Source: Chromatiaceae bacterium (lineage in GTDB: Bacteria; Pseudomonadota; Gammaproteobacteria; Chromatiales; Chromatiaceae). From it: 64,000 bases of DNA. Positions within the stretch are counted from its first letter, which is position 1. Every line of letters begins with the position of its first letter. The translations under genes and the position numbers were made by a program. Below, piece by piece: positions 26,152 through 34,722 of the stretch. The stretch lies in the NCBI GenBank assembly GCA_024235175.1, contig JACKMX010000002.1, positions 62,001-126,000 on the forward strand, read 5' to 3'. Under the pieces are notes generated by a model. It did no database searches and had not been told where the DNA came from. It was given only the letters and a program-made list of their open reading frames with translations.

Positions 26152-27099
26152 ATGATCATAAATCCAGGCAGACTTTTCATCGCCTCACCGATTCTCGCTC
26201 TTCTGCTGATCGGGCCCGCATTCGGCATCAATTATGCCAAGGTGCCTCTGGATCAGTTGACGGAAATGGCCAGGATGGGGGACCAGACTGCTCAGGTGGA
26301 GCTGGCGACAGCGCTGGAACATGGTGAGGGGGTGACAAAGGATATTGGGCTTGCAATCACCTGGTATTGCCTGGCCGCTGGACGTGGGTCAGCTGATGCC
26401 CAACGCAGTCTCGGCTGGATCTACGCTAACGGAAAGGGAGTGGAAAAAGACGACAAACTGGCAGCATACTGGCTGAACAAAGCGGCGGGCGCAGGAGACG
26501 ACTATGCAGCACGTCTGGTCAAACGCATTGTCGATAAGGTCGGTACTCCAGATAAGACCGGCTGCTCGCATGTGGCAAGTGCTCCCTGGTTGAAGAGTCG
26601 GTGCATGAAAACCTCATGCAGGAAAATCGTGCGCATGGTGGAGAAGCTGGCGGTTGACTACAGGCTGGACGCTAATCTCGTACTGGCGGTGATCTCGGCT
26701 GAATCTGCATTCAATCCCCGTGCCCTCTCCAACAAGAATGCTCAGGGGCTGATGCAGCTTATCCCTGAAACAGCGGAACGATTCGGTGTAAAGGACCCAT
26801 GGAACAAGGAGGAGAACCTGCGTGGCGGCATGGCCTACCTACGCTGGCTGCTCGCCTTTTTCAACGGCAATGTCGAACTCGCACTTGCGGGATACAACGC
26901 CGGAGAGAACAGGGTTATGGAGTACAACGGAATCCCCCCCTTCGCGGAAACAAAAGCCTATGTCAGACGTATAATCAGCGATTACGGCAAACGCTCCCAC
27001 TACTTTGAAAAAAGCTGGTTGACGCGCTCCCGGCCGGCAACCGGGCAGACTGTGGTTCAATCAGAGAAAAAGTCAAACTTCGGTACGCTGGGGGGGTGA
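26152..27099 (+). CDS. lytic transglycosylase with Sel1-like repeats
   Basis: The 315-residue exported protein has an N-terminal signal sequence (RLFIASPILALLLIGPAFG). Two Sel1-like repeats follow at about 42-125 (AQVELATALEHGEGVTKD, AQRSLGWIYANGKGVEKD), and an SLT/goose-lysozyme-type domain from about 158. The catalytic Glu is in AVISAESAFNP (Glu184), followed by AQGLMQLIPETAERFGV and AGYNAGENRV. It cleaves peptidoglycan glycan strands to 1,6-anhydro ends. It converges with the PanP-type gene, 72 bp apart. Cys138, Cys151 and Cys156 may form disulfides. Confidence 0.92.
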   Translation: MIINPGRLFIASPILALLLIGPAFGINYAKVPLDQLTEMARMGDQTAQVELATALEHGEGVTKDIGLAITWYCLAAGRGSADAQRSLGWIYANGKGVEKDDKLAAYWLNKAAGAGDDYAARLVKRIVDKVGTPDKTGCSHVASAPWLKSRCMKTSCRKIVRMVEKLAVDYRLDANLVLAVISAESAFNPRALSNKNAQGLMQLIPETAERFGVKDPWNKEENLRGGMAYLRWLLAFFNGNVELALAGYNAGENRVMEYNGIPPFAETKAYVRRIISDYGKRSHYFEKSWLTRSRPATGQTVVQSEKKSNFGTLGG

Positions 27100-27171
27100 A
27101 AACCTTGTCCGATCCCAGGTTAAAATTTGCAGGCTTATAATGCACATCACTACGAAGATGTGCCAGGTTGC

Positions 27172-28869
27172 TCAGGCTGCGGATTTCTGCAACAGCTTGG
27201 AAATCTGATTATTGATCTTTTTACTGGCCCCGGCTATTGACTTTTGCTCCATCAATATTTCGTGCATGATTTCGTTAGTGGTAAGCGGATTTGCCAGCAC
27301 CACACGAAAAACGGTGATCACCTGCTCATTGTAACGGTGTGGATTCAATCGGGTTCTCGAGACGAAAGTCTTGCCCGCAGCGCGCTGCAGTTTTTGAATT
27401 CTTCGTGTGATCTTATCCAGTATCCTATTGATTGCCATGGATTCGGATTGGGTTGCCTCCGACAACGCCCGCTGAATGGCTGCCGGGACATAACGGTAGG
27501 TCAGCAAATTAAGTTCCGGACGTGTTGTCAGCTCAAACTCTTCGTCCGCCTCGATCAACTCGGCAAACTTCCGGGCTTTTTCAATACCCTGATCAATCAG
27601 TAATTCGTAGCCTCTGCGTCCGATGATACTCAATGCAGAGTGAACCAGCATGGCTTTTCCCGGACGTGAACCCTCCAGCGTGTGCGTTCCAAGATCCTTG
27701 GATCCTTTGCGCAGAACATACTCGGCATGATGCTCGATGCTCGACAGTGAAGTGGGATTCCGAAACAGCACCATGCCCGCTCCCATCGGGACATAGAGCT
27801 GCTTATGTGCGTCGATCGTCACCGAATCTGCGCGCTCGATACCATTCAGCAGATGCTTGTGGCTGTCTGAAAACAGAGTTGGACCACCCCAGGCTGCATC
27901 CACGTGAAAATGACACTCAAACTCTTCGGCAATCTCCGCCATGGCGGCAAGAGGGTCGACGTTTCCGGTCTCCGTGGTTCCCGCGATGCCTACCAGACTG
28001 AGTATCTTCACCCCTTTGGATTTCAATTGTCTGCAGGTTCTCTGCAGCTTGCGCAGATCTATTCGATTGTTTCTGTCGGTGTCAACTGTAAACACTGACT
28101 CGCGGCCGATTCCCAGGACGTCCGCCGTTTTTCCGAATGAATAGTGTCCAAGACGCGATATCAGTATCGCAACATCATTGAACCCGTAAAAACGCAGCGC
28201 TCTGTGTATCCCTTCTTGCGCCACACCCTTAAACCCTTCGGTAGCGGGAAATAGATTGTTGCGTGCAGCCCAAAGCGCTGTGATGTTGGAGACAGTTCCA
28301 CCGGAACAAAAGGCGCCCAGAGCCGCATCGCAGTCGTGCATCCACCGTTTGTAGTAACTCTTATTGCGCCGATAAACCAGATGATGGAGCATGCCGAGTA
28401 CCTGCCTTTCCATCGGGGTAAACGCTTTGGACGTCTCGATTTTTACCATATTCTGGTTCAACGCTGTCATAATACGTGACAACGGCAGTATAAAACTGGG
28501 TAAAGCTGAAGTCATATGACCGACAAAACCGGGCGCTGCGGTGTGCACCGACTGAGCTACCAGATTATCCATCAAAAAATGGGTATAGTCGGAAACAAAA
28601 GCAGGCTGCTCGGGAATATTAGGATCAGAGAAGTCCTTCTCGATTTTTTCCAGGTCCATCTCGCTGGCCACAATATGCTGGCGCAGAAATCCCGTGAGAT
28701 TTTGTGAGATCTCAATATCTATTTTTCCAAGTGTGGAATAAGGGGTCTCAGGAACGGTAAAGATCCTGTAAAGATTGCTAAGACTGGCAACAGCGCCCTT
28801 GTTGTCTTTACTTCTGATCTTGGATTTTTTCTGTTTCAAACCGCTAAAAACCCCGTTAGCCATAAACAA
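27172..28869 (-). CDS. panP: PLP-dependent decarboxylase, PanP-type aspartate 1-decarboxylase
   Basis: The 565-residue protein is a group II PLP decarboxylase. It has the PLP-contacting Asp in FHVDAAWGGP (Asp324), the Schiff-base Lys in TIDAHKQLYVPMGAGM (Lys356), and CSGGTVSNITALWAARN near 188. The combination of length and the DAHKQLYVPMG sequence matches the PanP branch, which supplies beta-alanine for coenzyme A in gammaproteobacteria lacking PanD. Glutamate or tyrosine decarboxylase activity is an alternative. No panB or panC is in this window. Confidence 0.8.
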   Translation of the reverse strand: MFMANGVFSGLKQKKSKIRSKDNKGAVASLSNLYRIFTVPETPYSTLGKIDIEISQNLTGFLRQHIVASEMDLEKIEKDFSDPNIPEQPAFVSDYTHFLMDNLVAQSVHTAAPGFVGHMTSALPSFILPLSRIMTALNQNMVKIETSKAFTPMERQVLGMLHHLVYRRNKSYYKRWMHDCDAALGAFCSGGTVSNITALWAARNNLFPATEGFKGVAQEGIHRALRFYGFNDVAILISRLGHYSFGKTADVLGIGRESVFTVDTDRNNRIDLRKLQRTCRQLKSKGVKILSLVGIAGTTETGNVDPLAAMAEIAEEFECHFHVDAAWGGPTLFSDSHKHLLNGIERADSVTIDAHKQLYVPMGAGMVLFRNPTSLSSIEHHAEYVLRKGSKDLGTHTLEGSRPGKAMLVHSALSIIGRRGYELLIDQGIEKARKFAELIEADEEFELTTRPELNLLTYRYVPAAIQRALSEATQSESMAINRILDKITRRIQKLQRAAGKTFVSRTRLNPHRYNEQVITVFRVVLANPLTTNEIMHEILMEQKSIAGASKKINNQISKLLQKSAA

Positions 28870-29238
28870 GCCGCTAAATTTAGTGTCCGCTCGATTCTGT
28901 GTCCAGTCGAAATCCGCTCCATAGTCGAAACACAGAAACCTGATGTCAGATCAACCCAAATCGTCGAATAACCAGTGGATAACCGCCATGCTCCTGTTGT
29001 AACGCGGATATTATCATCTATCTACCAGATAGCAGTGCAATTACCAGACAGAGTGCGAAGAAATACGCGGCTCGACCAGTGTATCATTGCTGACAGGCAC
29101 CATATTCTCAATTCTGCCGTTAATTATTTCTTGAGATACGTATGAGTAGCCGGTGACTTAGGATCTGTAAACACTATGCGGATATCCATCCGCATAGTGT
29201 TTACAGATCCTAGTGTAGTCAATCAGGTTGAATGCAAT
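28870..29238. other. intergenic region with long perfect hairpin
   Basis: No gene was recognised in these 369 bp between the divergent PanP-type gene and the Fe-S protein gene. The only strong structure is the perfect inverted repeat at 29161-29210. Confidence 0.5.
29161..29210. repeat. perfect 23-bp inverted repeat
   Basis: The two 23-base arms (29161-29183 and 29188-29210) are exact inverse complements separated by ATCC. The arms begin GGATCTGTAAACACTATG. One more pair (TTAGG/CCTAG) extends the stem with a single mismatch. An ATG in frame with the downstream gene lies inside the hairpin at 29176. There is no T-run, so it is not a simple terminator. Confidence 0.9.
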
Positions 29239-29949
29239 ATGACAAGCGTTGAAGCGGGCTTTCAATTCCTCAAAAAAAACGGGTTAAATCTGATCTCTGT
29301 AATGAATTGTGTTGATCTGCCTGCACGGACATTGAAATTCATGCAAGGTTCGGGGATACCTATTATCGACTACAGGCGGTTGGTCCTGATCGGTCATGGA
29401 GGGAGGTGCATGTGGCAGACACTGAAGGCGCATGGCATGGATTCCGCCAACCCAATCGATCGTTACAGTATTTTCCTGACACAGCAGTTTATAAGTACCT
29501 ACCTGGACAATGCAGCTGTGCTCTGGCTCTACCCCACACTCCAATACGTGGTCCCATTACAGCAGCTGGGAGAGTTCTCCGGTTGGTCCTTTCCATCACC
29601 GCTGGGATCCGGCATCAGTTCCGAATACGGTGTGTGGTTTGCTTACCGGGCTGCGTTCCTTATCAATGCCGAACTACCGTTGACTTTCAGTACATCAGCC
29701 CCCTCGCCCTGCAATAACTGCTTTAAAAAACCGTGTGTAAGCGCCTGTCCGGTGAACGCGGTCCAGGTAGAGAGCTTTGCACTGGAGTCCTGCATAGATC
29801 ACCGGTTGAGTCTTGACTCACCCTGCGCAGACCGCTGCCCGGCACGATTGGCCTGCCCCATCCATCCGGAACACCGTTATACACTCGAACAGATCCAGTA
29901 CCACTACCGGTGCTCCCTGGCAGCATTGCACGATTGGTATGGCCACTGA
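29239..29949 (+). CDS. 4Fe-4S ferredoxin-like protein, function unknown
   Basis: The product is 236 residues from the ATG at 29239. The frame is open back to 29176, but that ATG sits in a hairpin. The N-terminal 170 residues have QueG/corrinoid-binding-like character (RRLVLIGHGGRCMWQTLK, YGVWFAYRAAFLINAEL). The C-terminus carries two Cys groups: CNNCFKKPCVSACPVNAV, a ferredoxin-type site, and SPCADRCPARLACPIHPEHRY. I recognise it as a conserved proteobacterial family distantly related to epoxyqueuosine reductase. It converges on the 99-residue gene below, 19 bp apart. Its role is unknown; no redox partner was identified. Confidence 0.8.
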   Translation: MTSVEAGFQFLKKNGLNLISVMNCVDLPARTLKFMQGSGIPIIDYRRLVLIGHGGRCMWQTLKAHGMDSANPIDRYSIFLTQQFISTYLDNAAVLWLYPTLQYVVPLQQLGEFSGWSFPSPLGSGISSEYGVWFAYRAAFLINAELPLTFSTSAPSPCNNCFKKPCVSACPVNAVQVESFALESCIDHRLSLDSPCADRCPARLACPIHPEHRYTLEQIQYHYRCSLAALHDWYGH

Positions 29950-29968
29950 ACAACCTTTGCAGCTTCCT

Positions 29969-30268
29969 TCAACCACCTCCCCGATGAAAATAGAGGTCGA
30001 ATCTATCCATGAACACTTTCCGCCTCTTCTCATCCAGGTCGATGAATTGGAAATCGACGCGGGTGACAGGCAAACTCAGGGAAGCAATCTTCCGCTCGCC
30101 CGTCTCATGGAGGTCGATCAGAATGGTTCCTGCTGGATCAACAATAGTGACCACCCTGCCGTCCAGGCGGAAGGTTAATGGATCTATAGCAGCAGAGAGG
30201 GTTCTGAGAAATTCGTTGAATGTGAGCCCCATCTCCCGGGAAAATTTCGCGGGCACACTATCGTTCAT
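29969..30268 (-). CDS. conserved hypothetical protein (99 aa) after aorD
   Basis: The 99-residue frame has GLTFNEFLRTLSAAIDPLTF, GTILIDLHETGERKIASLSLPVTRVDF and a C-terminal FDLYFHRGGG. It has the look of a conserved small protein with a beta-rich fold. I do not recognise a named function. The start may be ATG 30268 or the second Met at residue 13, which sits right after GGGAG. It follows the aorD gene on the same strand, separated by a 196-bp gap with repeats, and converges with the Fe-S gene. Confidence 0.7.
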   Translation of the reverse strand: MNDSVPAKFSREMGLTFNEFLRTLSAAIDPLTFRLDGRVVTIVDPAGTILIDLHETGERKIASLSLPVTRVDFQFIDLDEKRRKVFMDRFDLYFHRGGG

Positions 30269-30284
30269 AATTGGAACAGGTCCG

Positions 30285-30434
30285 CTTGCCGGGCGTTCGC
30301 CCGATTTGAATCACCATCGGTGAATAGATACGTCTGACCTCCATGGATGGAGGAAATGCAGATGGATTGCAGGAGCAATCCCTGCCCTATAGGTGTGGTC
30401 CCAGCCCGGCATCCTTGCCGGGCGTTCGCCCGAT
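30285..30434. repeat. 21-bp direct repeats containing GGGCGTTCGCCC
   Basis: CTTGCCGGGCGTTCGCCCGAT occurs at 30285-30305 and again at 30414-30434. Each copy contains the small palindrome GGGCGTTCGCCC. They lie between the 99-residue gene and aorD and may be remnants of an intergenic repeat family. Confidence 0.75.
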
Positions 30435-30464
30435 CATTTTATCCACTGGACAAAATAATCGGGC

Positions 30465-30713
30465 TCACCCACCCGCGACGGCGGGCCAGACGGCCAGTTC
30501 ATCGCCTTCCGAGAGGGGGAGGTGTCGTTCACCTGGTGGAATAAATACTCCGTTAATCAGAACCAGATGAACCTGCGCCAGCGGCACGCCATGCTGTTCC
30601 AGAATAGCCATCGGAGATATGCTCTCCGGTACCTCAAGGGTTACGGAATGGCGTTCCGCGCCGGGCGGCAGATATTCGCCCAAAGAGGCGTAAAGCTTAA
30701 ACTTGAGTCTCAT
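30465..30713 (-). CDS. aorD: MoaD/ThiS-family sulfur carrier (AorD-type)
   Basis: From ATG 30713 the protein has 82 residues, with the ubiquitin-like pattern MRLKFKLYASLGEYLPPGAE, LINGVFIPP and LSEGDELAVWPAVAGG. It ends in the Gly-Gly tail used by MoaD to carry thiocarboxylate sulfur into molybdopterin. Its start lies 16 bp after the FAD subunit stop. In known tungsten aldehyde oxidoreductase operons a MoaD-like protein occupies this position, probably supplying cofactor maturation. Confidence 0.85.
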   Translation of the reverse strand: MRLKFKLYASLGEYLPPGAERHSVTLEVPESISPMAILEQHGVPLAQVHLVLINGVFIPPGERHLPLSEGDELAVWPAVAGG

Positions 30714-30729
30714 CGATCTCCACAAGCTG

Positions 30730-31974
30730 CTACTGGGTTTTCGCCAGATAAGCCTCCATGATCCTGCTGGGGTCTCTGACCAGGCGCTGTTTCCACTCTC
30801 CAAGCGCTATCCTGCTTTGAATAAGACCGCGTAAAACGCCTACGTGTTCCGTAATGCCAAGCGTGATTGCGCCAATTAACCGGTCTTCCTCGAATTGAAG
30901 TTTGATGTATTTGTATCTTGACGCGTCCAGTTGTTGCGCATCATCACCGCCAGCTTTGCCCTGCCATGCGCCATAAGAGGTTGAAATAAGCCCGATTGAA
31001 TCGAGCACATTCATTGCCAGGCTCCCGGTATAAAGAGTTTTGCATCCACTCATATTGAGGGCAGCCAGCCGTCCGGTCTCGGCTGCCACCGGTTGAATCG
31101 CATGAATGGCGCGATTTCCACTATTCCAGTCAAAGCCTTCGCAGACATCCCCCGCAGCGTAAATGCCCTTCACCGAAGTCTGCAGGTGGTCATCGACCAC
31201 CACCCCCTGCCGGGTCTCAATGGCGCTGCCTGCAAGAAACCCTATTGTGGGACGCACACCCGTTGCCACGACCACCAGATCCGCCGGAATCTCACCTGCC
31301 CCATCCGTCTCCAGAAGGTAGCGGGCTTTACCCGAGCTATCTGGTGTTACCGCCTTGACCCGGGTTGAAGTTTTAACATCTACCCCCTGTTCAATACACC
31401 ACTGCTTGATCAGATTACCGGCTGTCTGATCCATCATGCGCGGCACCATGCGGTCCGCCATCTCAACCAGGGTAAGCTTCACCTTCCGCCGCACCAAAGC
31501 TTCCATGATGATGGAGCCGATAAAACCGGCACCCATGAGCACCACCCGGCTGCCGGCAGTGGCATACTTGGCAATGCTCCGGGCGTCCTCCAGTGTCCAG
31601 CAGTGGTGAATACCCGGTTGGTCGAGCCCTTCGATCTGGGGTTTAACAGGATGGGAACCACAGGCGATCAACAGGCGATCGAATTCCACACTGCCGCCTT
31701 CCTTCAGGATGAGCCTGCGGGATTCCACATCCAGCGCTTTCACCAGGTCCTGAACATATTGAATACTCAGGCTTTCGAAGTGGCCTTGCGTGTGACGCAG
31801 ATAGGTTCCGGATTCATCGATCTGACCGGCAAGGAGATAAGGTATCGCCATCCGCGAGTAAGCGGGCTCTGCTTCGCCACCCAACAGGATGATCTCCCCT
31901 CCCGAATCCCGCGCGCGCAGGGTCTCCGCAGCCACCACTCCGGCCGGACCGGCACCGATAATCGCGTATCTCAC
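30730..31974 (-). CDS. aorC: aldehyde oxidoreductase FAD subunit (AorC-type), pyridine nucleotide-disulfide oxidoreductase family
   Basis: The 414-residue protein has two Rossmann motifs: GAGPAGVVAAETL at the N-terminus for FAD, and VLMGAGFIGSIIMEAL near 145 for NAD(H). The FAD-binding GIYAAGDVCEGFD lies near 270. This matches the NADH-oxidase/nitrite reductase-like FAD branch that forms the AorC subunit in tungsten aldehyde oxidoreductases, coupling to NAD+. It is 3 bp after the W-subunit gene and upstream of the MoaD gene. Confidence 0.88.
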   Translation of the reverse strand: MRYAIIGAGPAGVVAAETLRARDSGGEIILLGGEAEPAYSRMAIPYLLAGQIDESGTYLRHTQGHFESLSIQYVQDLVKALDVESRRLILKEGGSVEFDRLLIACGSHPVKPQIEGLDQPGIHHCWTLEDARSIAKYATAGSRVVLMGAGFIGSIIMEALVRRKVKLTLVEMADRMVPRMMDQTAGNLIKQWCIEQGVDVKTSTRVKAVTPDSSGKARYLLETDGAGEIPADLVVVATGVRPTIGFLAGSAIETRQGVVVDDHLQTSVKGIYAAGDVCEGFDWNSGNRAIHAIQPVAAETGRLAALNMSGCKTLYTGSLAMNVLDSIGLISTSYGAWQGKAGGDDAQQLDASRYKYIKLQFEEDRLIGAITLGITEHVGVLRGLIQSRIALGEWKQRLVRDPSRIMEAYLAKTQ

Positions 31975-31977
31975 CCG

Positions 31978-33825
31978 TCAGAGTCCCAGCTTGGAGAGCG
32001 TCTCTTGGGTCGGTACCCCGGCATCATCCCAACCCCGCAGCTGATAATACTCAGGCAGCATCTGATCCAGGCCATTTACCCGACCCTTGGCAGGACCGGT
32101 CTTGGCGGCATCCTTGAGCAGTCGCTTGGGAAGGGTATCGTCCTTACCGGTAAAGCCCGCCGCCAGATTGAACTGGCGCTCCATATTCCAGATACGCTCC
32201 CCCACTTCGGAGAGCCGCTCAAGACTCCATTCACCATCACATGCCGCATCCACCTGTGGCTGAAAATCATCCAGCGACCAGGCGAACGTGGTGAACAGGC
32301 AAAGTCCGGTGGAATCCACCGCGGCTGTGGCATCCTGAAATGCCTTCACCAGACCTGCCTTGCCTTCGGTGGCAAGCGGATCCGTCTTTTCCGGGATGCC
32401 CAGGATCTCCGAGGCAACGGTGTAACTGCGCAGATGACAGGCACCGCGGTTGCTGGTGGCGTAGGTCAGGCCCATACCCTGAATACCGCGTGGATCGTAC
32501 GCCGGAAACTCCTGTCCCTTTACGCTCATCGAGAGCTCCGGATGTCCATACTTTTCGCACAGGCGTTTGGAGCCGAGTCCAAGAATCTTGCCGAATCCTT
32601 CACCTTTGCCAACCAGCTCAGCCATTTTGGTGAGCGCCTCGGCGGAGCCGAATTTCAACGCCGTACCGCCGGTGTCGGCATCGCTGATCAATCCCATTTC
32701 GTACAACTCCATCGCCGCACCCAGCGTGGAGCCGAAGGTGATCGGATCAAACGCCTGTTCGTTGCAGACAAAGTTGGCAAATGTAAGCGCTTCCAGATCA
32801 TCGACTCCGGTGGCGGCACCCAACGCCCATGCCGCCTCGTATTCGAGTCCGCCCGACGCACCCCAATATTCGGGGCGATTGACCACCGTATAGTGCGTTT
32901 TGTCGATCCTTGATATGCGTCCGCAGGCGATAGTGCAGCCAAAACAGGCCTTATTGGCAATCAGATTGGCTTTGCCGTCACTGGCACGCACCTCGTGCAT
33001 CGCCTCGCCGGAGATCTTGCTGGCCCCGGCAAACTGAACGTCGGCGGCATTATTGGTCGGCAATGCGCCCACTTCGTTGATTACGTTCATCAACACCTGG
33101 GTACCGTATGTGGGCAAGCCCTGGCCCGTTACCGCATTTTCCGCCAGAATCTGCTTTTTCTCATTCACCACACGCATGAACCGGGCAGGATCCTTGACCT
33201 TTACCCCCTGGGTACCCCGCACCGCAATCGCCTTCAAGTTCTTCGATCCCATCACAGTGCCGACACCGGAACGACCAGCGGCCCGGTGCAGATCGTTGAC
33301 CACACAGGCAAACAATACACCCTCCTCGCCCGATTGACCGATCGCGGCGATCCGCAGCTGTGGATCCTGGTGGCGACGGTGCAGAATCTCATCGGTCTCC
33401 CAGACGCTCCTGCCCCAGAGATCATCGGCTGGAAGCAGCTCCACACTGTCGTCCTTGATGAGTAGATAGACCGGCGACAACGCCCTGCCTTCAAATATGA
33501 CCATATCCCAACCGGCAAACTTCAGCTCGGCACCAAAATATCCTCCGGAATTGGAACAGGCTATGGCGCCGGTCAACGCGCCTTTGGTGACCACTGAGAA
33601 GCGGCCACCGGTTGAAGCCATGGTGCCGGTCAAAGGCCCGGTAGCGAAAATCAATTTGTTGTCAGGTGACAACGGATCCACCTGTGGATCGATCTCTTCC
33701 AGAAGATATTTGGTTGCCAGACCGCGCTGGCCCAGATATTCAGAAGCCCACCGCATATTCAACGGTTCGGCATTGCAGCTTCCGTCAGTCAGATTTACGC
33801 GTAAAACTTTCTTATGCCATCCCAT
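31978..33825 (-). CDS. aorB: tungsten-dependent aldehyde:ferredoxin oxidoreductase, catalytic subunit
   Basis: The 615-residue protein is the tungstopterin enzyme that oxidises aldehydes to carboxylates (and may run in reverse). The N-terminal AOR domain has LTGTMASTGGRFSVVTKG and GRSGVGTVMGSKNLKAIAVRG (near 185-205). The [4Fe-4S] ligands are Cys294, Cys297 and Cys301 in ACFGCTIACGR, and Cys509 in DSTGLCLF. A substrate-tunnel region RGACHLRSYT lies near 460. It is coupled to a four-cluster ferredoxin gene 12 bp upstream and the FAD subunit 3 bp downstream. This three-subunit layout resembles the Aromatoleum AorABC enzyme. Confidence 0.93.
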   Translation of the reverse strand: MGWHKKVLRVNLTDGSCNAEPLNMRWASEYLGQRGLATKYLLEEIDPQVDPLSPDNKLIFATGPLTGTMASTGGRFSVVTKGALTGAIACSNSGGYFGAELKFAGWDMVIFEGRALSPVYLLIKDDSVELLPADDLWGRSVWETDEILHRRHQDPQLRIAAIGQSGEEGVLFACVVNDLHRAAGRSGVGTVMGSKNLKAIAVRGTQGVKVKDPARFMRVVNEKKQILAENAVTGQGLPTYGTQVLMNVINEVGALPTNNAADVQFAGASKISGEAMHEVRASDGKANLIANKACFGCTIACGRISRIDKTHYTVVNRPEYWGASGGLEYEAAWALGAATGVDDLEALTFANFVCNEQAFDPITFGSTLGAAMELYEMGLISDADTGGTALKFGSAEALTKMAELVGKGEGFGKILGLGSKRLCEKYGHPELSMSVKGQEFPAYDPRGIQGMGLTYATSNRGACHLRSYTVASEILGIPEKTDPLATEGKAGLVKAFQDATAAVDSTGLCLFTTFAWSLDDFQPQVDAACDGEWSLERLSEVGERIWNMERQFNLAAGFTGKDDTLPKRLLKDAAKTGPAKGRVNGLDQMLPEYYQLRGWDDAGVPTQETLSKLGL

Positions 33826-33837
33826 GATATCTACTCC

Positions 33838-34317
33838 TCAAACCTGTGCCGATGACTGGGTGTCTGTGCGCTGCGCCCAATTGCGCATCTTGCTGTAACC
33901 GGTCCAGTCGGCATCGACAAAGGTGATTGCCTGGGTCGGACAGGCCTTGGCGCAGGCAGGATCTCCGCCACACAGATCGCATTTGATCACTTTACCTGTG
34001 GCATGGTTGTAGTTCACGGTGCCAAACGGACAGGCGATGGTGCACACCTTGCACCCGACACACAGTCCGTTGTTTATCTCCTTCGCTCCGGTTGCTGCAT
34101 TAATCTGAATCGCCTCGGTTGGGCAGGCATTCTTGCACCAGGCATCGGCGCACTGAGTGCAGGTGTAGGGAACATTCCTTCCTTCGCGCTCGAAAACAAA
34201 CACCTTGATGCGCGATTTGGCGGGATTAAAAACTCCTTCGTTTTCGTAGGAACAGGCCATTTCACACTGCAGGCAGCCGGTGCATTTTTCTGGCTCGATT
34301 GAGAGCGATCTCAGCAT
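33838..34317 (-). CDS. aorA: four-cluster ferredoxin subunit (AorA-type)
   Basis: The 159-residue protein carries four 4Fe-4S Cys groups: CTGCLQCEMAC (12-22), CTQCADAWCKNACP, CVGCKVCTIACP and CDLCGGDPACAKACP, as in HycB/DmsB-like electron-transfer subunits. A strong AGGAGA site precedes the ATG. It is the first gene of the aorA-B-C-D run and probably relays electrons between the tungstopterin subunit and the FAD subunit. Confidence 0.9.
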   Translation of the reverse strand: MLRSLSIEPEKCTGCLQCEMACSYENEGVFNPAKSRIKVFVFEREGRNVPYTCTQCADAWCKNACPTEAIQINAATGAKEINNGLCVGCKVCTIACPFGTVNYNHATGKVIKCDLCGGDPACAKACPTQAITFVDADWTGYSKMRNWAQRTDTQSSAQV

Positions 34318-34722
34318 ATCGGGGTCTCCTGAAAAGGATCTTAATGGGTCCGGAACTTCAGTGTACTTTAAAAAAGCAGAAAATTTTCCAGCAACCCAGG
34401 TTATTGTTGTACGGACGTTCCATTGGGTCCGGCCGGTCGTTGGGTTATCTTTCCAAGTCCTGCCAACTGGTCACAAGGCGGATTCAGAAAAGTCACTTAG
34501 CTTCCAAGAATAGACCAGAATCAACCGCATACAAGAGTTATGGTCCGAATAACGACGAACCTGCCTCCTTGCGGAAATGACAGATTTTATGCTGCGGCGC
34601 ATTAAACACCGGCAACCCAACCGCTCCAGTATATGCGGGTTGTTTCCCCGGCTATAATGCACAACCCATGGTCGCGCATGGAAAACCTTGTCAATCCAGC
34701 AGCGACGGTGTACAGGAACAAG
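34318..34722. other. divergent promoter region of aor and tup-moeA
   Basis: These 405 bp contain no recognisable gene. They must hold the promoters for the leftward aorABCD and rightward tupBC-moeA transcripts. I did not find a convincing ModE-type operator or a -35/-10 pair. The frame open from 34633 to the permease start is an N-terminal extension that I reject. Confidence 0.5.

Noticed and set aside
27142..27163. GCACATC/GATGTGC hairpin between convergent genes
   Set aside because: No T-run; may be chance.
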